Positions 61,572-64,000 of a DNA stretch of 64,000 nt are shown here, in pieces. Below the pieces are notes generated by a model. That model had not been told where the DNA came from. It saw only the letters and a program-made list of their open reading frames with translations, and searched no databases. Within the stretch, counting starts at the first letter, position 1; each line of letters opens with the position of its first letter. Made by a program: the position numbers and the translations under genes. The stretch is from Babylonia areolata (lineage: Eukaryota; Mollusca; Gastropoda; Neogastropoda; Buccinidae). The DNA is taken from assembly GCF_041734735.1 (NCBI RefSeq), contig NC_134884.1, positions 24,841,749 to 24,905,748 on the forward strand. Reading direction: 5' to 3'.

Positions 61572-63089
61572 TTATACGATAGGATCGCCGAAATGACAGT
61601 CAGTCTCAATGCCAAGGTTGTAGAGGTTCCCCTGACCACCTTTGTACAGGCTGGTGACCAGCTTGGCCCAGCCTTCTTCACCCTGCACACACACACACAC
61701 ACACACACAGAGTGATGATATAATAATAATAATAGTATTGATCAATAATAATGATTAAAAAATAACATCAGTGCTTTTGTAGTAGAGTGCTTATTTAAAT
61801 TATATACTAGGACCTCTGTAACAAAACACAAATTATACTTTTTAATATTTTAAAAAATAGGCACATAATGACATACATGCACATGTCCACAGTCTCACGC
61901 ACATACTCATATTTCACAGTGTATAATTTGTTTTTTGTTTTTTTTCCAACTTCAGCATTGGGTAGGTTATTTGGGCCAACCAGCTGTTGGGTTAATGTAT
62001 AGATCAGGCATCTGTTCCCCAAACACCAACACTTTTTTTGTTTGTTTGTTTTTTGTCCAAGGATATGTGGTGCTGTGTATAAGGGTCAGACTACACACTT
62101 TAATGCCTCCTTGAAAGTGACACCCTTCTAAGCCCCCAAAGTAGTTTTCATTCTACAAGGCACAGAAAGGAGCATCATTAAAAAATACTTTTTTTTTTTT
62201 TTTTTTTTTAATAGGCAACGACTTTATTGTTGGTGATGGGGAAAAAAACCTAATGTGTACATCTAACTGTCAAGTTTAGCAACAATTCTTGCACCTCTTT
62301 TCAGTTCTTATGTTCTGGCACAAATGACACTGCGCATTGCATAATCAATCACATGAACAAATGAGGTTCACTAATGACGGTTTCTGGTTTTTATCAAGAA
62401 ATACTGAAGTCAATAAAAAATGCAACACATAGAATTGAGAAAAAAAAATCTTTTTGTAAAGATTCATTTATAAAAAAAAAAAACTAAAAAAATTAAAAAA
62501 AACACACAACAGTATGCTATAATTATAAACAAGCTGGCCTGTTACTGTTATGAAAACCATGACAGACCAGTGAGCCATGCCAAAGCATGTGTGAATTGAA
62601 TATGTTTTTGTATGCTGCAAGACTCTGCTTTTCATTCCCTCAGATTTTTAAAATCATTTTTGACTCCCTTGTTTTGTTTTGTTTTGTTTTCTTTTAGAAC
62701 AGCTGTTAACAGTTTGCTTGTTTTTTTCAAAACTAGTTTCGCAAATATTATCAATTATCATTATTGTTTTCTTTACTGAATGATTTACTTTTCACAAATG
62801 ATACTTTTTTTCAACAGCAACAGCATCCATATCAAAAATACTTCTTACATATGCAAAAAAAAAAAGAATAAAAAAAAGACATCAGCAATTGACAAAAAAA
62901 TAAAATAAAGAAAAGAAAAACAAAATAAAAAGAAAGAATGAAAGAAAGGAAAGAAAGCACGGCACACAGAAAGCACGGCACACAGAAAGAACAACTCACC
63001 CATGGCTCCCCCCAGCTGTTGCGCATGATCCAGTACTCCACACCTTCCTCCGTCACCCCCCAGCCGGCCACAGACACGATATGGTTGAT
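61572..63089 (-). CDS. CTSZ: Cathepsin Z (cathepsin X), C-terminal two exons
   Basis: Papain-family lysosomal carboxypeptidase. Two - strand exons are in the window: 63000-63089 (30 codons, [20 protein letters not shown] then the RNSWGEPW end) and 61572-61682 ([19 protein letters not shown] through [12 protein letters not shown] at 61572-61574). The junction is phase 0, between GEPW and GEEGW. The His of [11 protein letters not shown] and the Asn of RNSWGE are the catalytic His and Asn; the catalytic Cys lies in exons beyond 64000. Human cathepsin Z reads [24 protein letters not shown] and ends FGDPIV, so the match is close and specific to cathepsin Z among C1 peptidases. The acceptor of the 63000-63089 exon is repeated in tandem upstream. 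The gene runs off the right edge. Confidence 0.95.
61683..62999. other. Last cathepsin Z intron
   Basis: AT-rich intron with (CA)n at 61685-61710, poly-T/poly-A runs and an AAAG-type run (about 62905-62960). A short direct repeat 'agcacggcacacagaaag' lies just before the donor (62957-62990). No gene inside. Confidence 0.7.
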
Positions 63090-63480
63090 CTGTCACACAC
63101 ACACATCACACCGGGTCACATCAGGTGATGATTTCCTCTCAGAACACACATATGTACCCTTGCCAAAAGCAAGTACTGTCAGGTAATGGTCGATCTGTCA
63201 TGCACACATCAAACTAGCAGATCAGGCTATGACTTCCCTTCAAAACACACCTACCATTCAGCCATTGCCTAATGCAAATGCTGTCATGTTGTGGTTGATC
63301 TGTCATGCAGACATCAAATCAGCAGATCAGGTGATGGTTTCTCTCCAAAACACACCTACCATGGCCAAATGCAAATGTTGCAATGTTAGTATTGTTACTG
63401 TTGATCTGTATTGCACACATAAAACCAAGTCGAATCAAGTGAAGATTTCCTTCTGGAACACAACTATTGCCAAAATGTGA
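63083..63480 (-). repeat. Tandem repeat spanning the acceptor of a cathepsin Z exon
   Basis: Four units of about 104-107 bp start with 'tggttgatctgtc' at about 63081, 63185, 63291 and 63397. Each carries 'cacacatcaaa', 'agatcaggtgatgatttcc' and 'aacacacctaccat'-type words. The first unit contains the exon's first bases (CAG then ATCAACC on the - strand), so three further acceptor copies lie upstream in the intron. Divergence grows with distance. Confidence 0.85.
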
Positions 63481-63763
63481 CATTGGTTGTCTTTTTTTTT
63501 TTTTTGCTTCTTAAACAGAATGCCATTCTAATAACCCATCATGCAAATGAAATGTGCAAAAGGAGGCATGTGTCTCTAGGGTTAGCTTGTTTCGGACTTT
63601 CCTGCCGATGCAGGCACACTTGTTATTGAAACAATGTTGTTGTGCTTCTTTGTTTTGTGTTTGTTTCAATTTTGCTGCCTCCTTTTCCAGGCCCTCTCAG
63701 TGGCACCACTCTTCTGTTGCTCACTTTGGATCACCCACCAGGACTGGGTGTCATGAACAAAAA

Positions 63764-63789
63764 AAAAAAAAAAAAAGAAAGTGTGTATG

Positions 63790-63828
<39 letters not shown>

Positions 63829-63835
63829 CGAGTGT
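63764..63835. repeat. Poly-A and (GT)n microsatellite
   Basis: A run of about 18 A, then (GT)n at 63792-63825, in a cathepsin Z intron. The last 200 bases are GT/GA-rich without a visible exon. Confidence 0.9.
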
Positions 63836-64000
63836 GTGAATGTGAATGAGTGTGTTTGTGCATATGAGAGATACAGAGGCAGAGAGAGGACAGACAGAAA
63901 CAGTGGCAGACAGATGTTGGGACAGAAGATGAAGATGTGTGCCATGTGTTCACGCGTTCGCATGCATGTGTGTGCGTGTGCATGTCTGTGTAACACTGTA

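Overview
This window is animal nuclear DNA. Genes are split by GT-AG introns, intergenic DNA is long, (CA)n/(GT)n, (GA)n and (AT)n microsatellites are dense, and tRNA-derived SINEs, MITEs and minisatellites are scattered throughout. The SINE types and the proteins together suggest a lophotrochozoan, most likely a marine gastropod mollusc. That assignment rests on general knowledge of such repeats and not on a search.

Gene layout from left to right. (1) NDUFV2 on the + strand, 347-7232: seven exons of the 24-kDa complex I subunit. The first exon or exons, with the mitochondrial targeting sequence, lie left of the window. (2) A rhodopsin-class GPCR on the - strand, 9632-19625: five exons whose phases all agree, giving 813 residues with a very long third intracellular loop. 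(3) Three + strand exons of a 2'-5'-oligoadenylate synthase-like protein, 26835-28719, with no recognisable catalytic core or C-terminal end. (4) DHRS4 on the + strand, 31903-42915: a complete nine-exon SDR dehydrogenase of 266 residues, with a 24-base microexon and a C-terminal SRL peroxisome signal. An upstream TATA box and a 5' UTR exon are proposed. (5) An unrecognised - strand gene, 45630-53673, with at least six phase-consistent exons encoding helical sequence. (6) Cathepsin Z on the - strand, 61572-63089: its last two exons, with the catalytic His and Asn. The gene continues past the right edge.

These look like ordinary housekeeping, signalling and innate-immunity genes next to each other, with no sign of a shared pathway. 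The genes share a repeat-rich setting. SINE families are called A to D here. Two TTAA-flanked (piggyBac-like) MITE families are present, one keeping a piece that resembles the acidic N-terminus of a transposase. There is also a third MITE, a LINE 3' fragment, and many minisatellites.

The most unusual pattern is that at least four minisatellites straddle exon edges and carry copies of a real splice site: the GPCR exon 1 donor, the GPCR exon 4 acceptor, an acceptor in the unrecognised gene, and the penultimate cathepsin Z exon acceptor. Introns are therefore lined with decoy splice sites. No viral or LTR element, CRISPR array, rRNA or convincing functional tRNA gene was found. Exon edges were assigned by eye from splice consensus, reading phase and homology recalled from memory.
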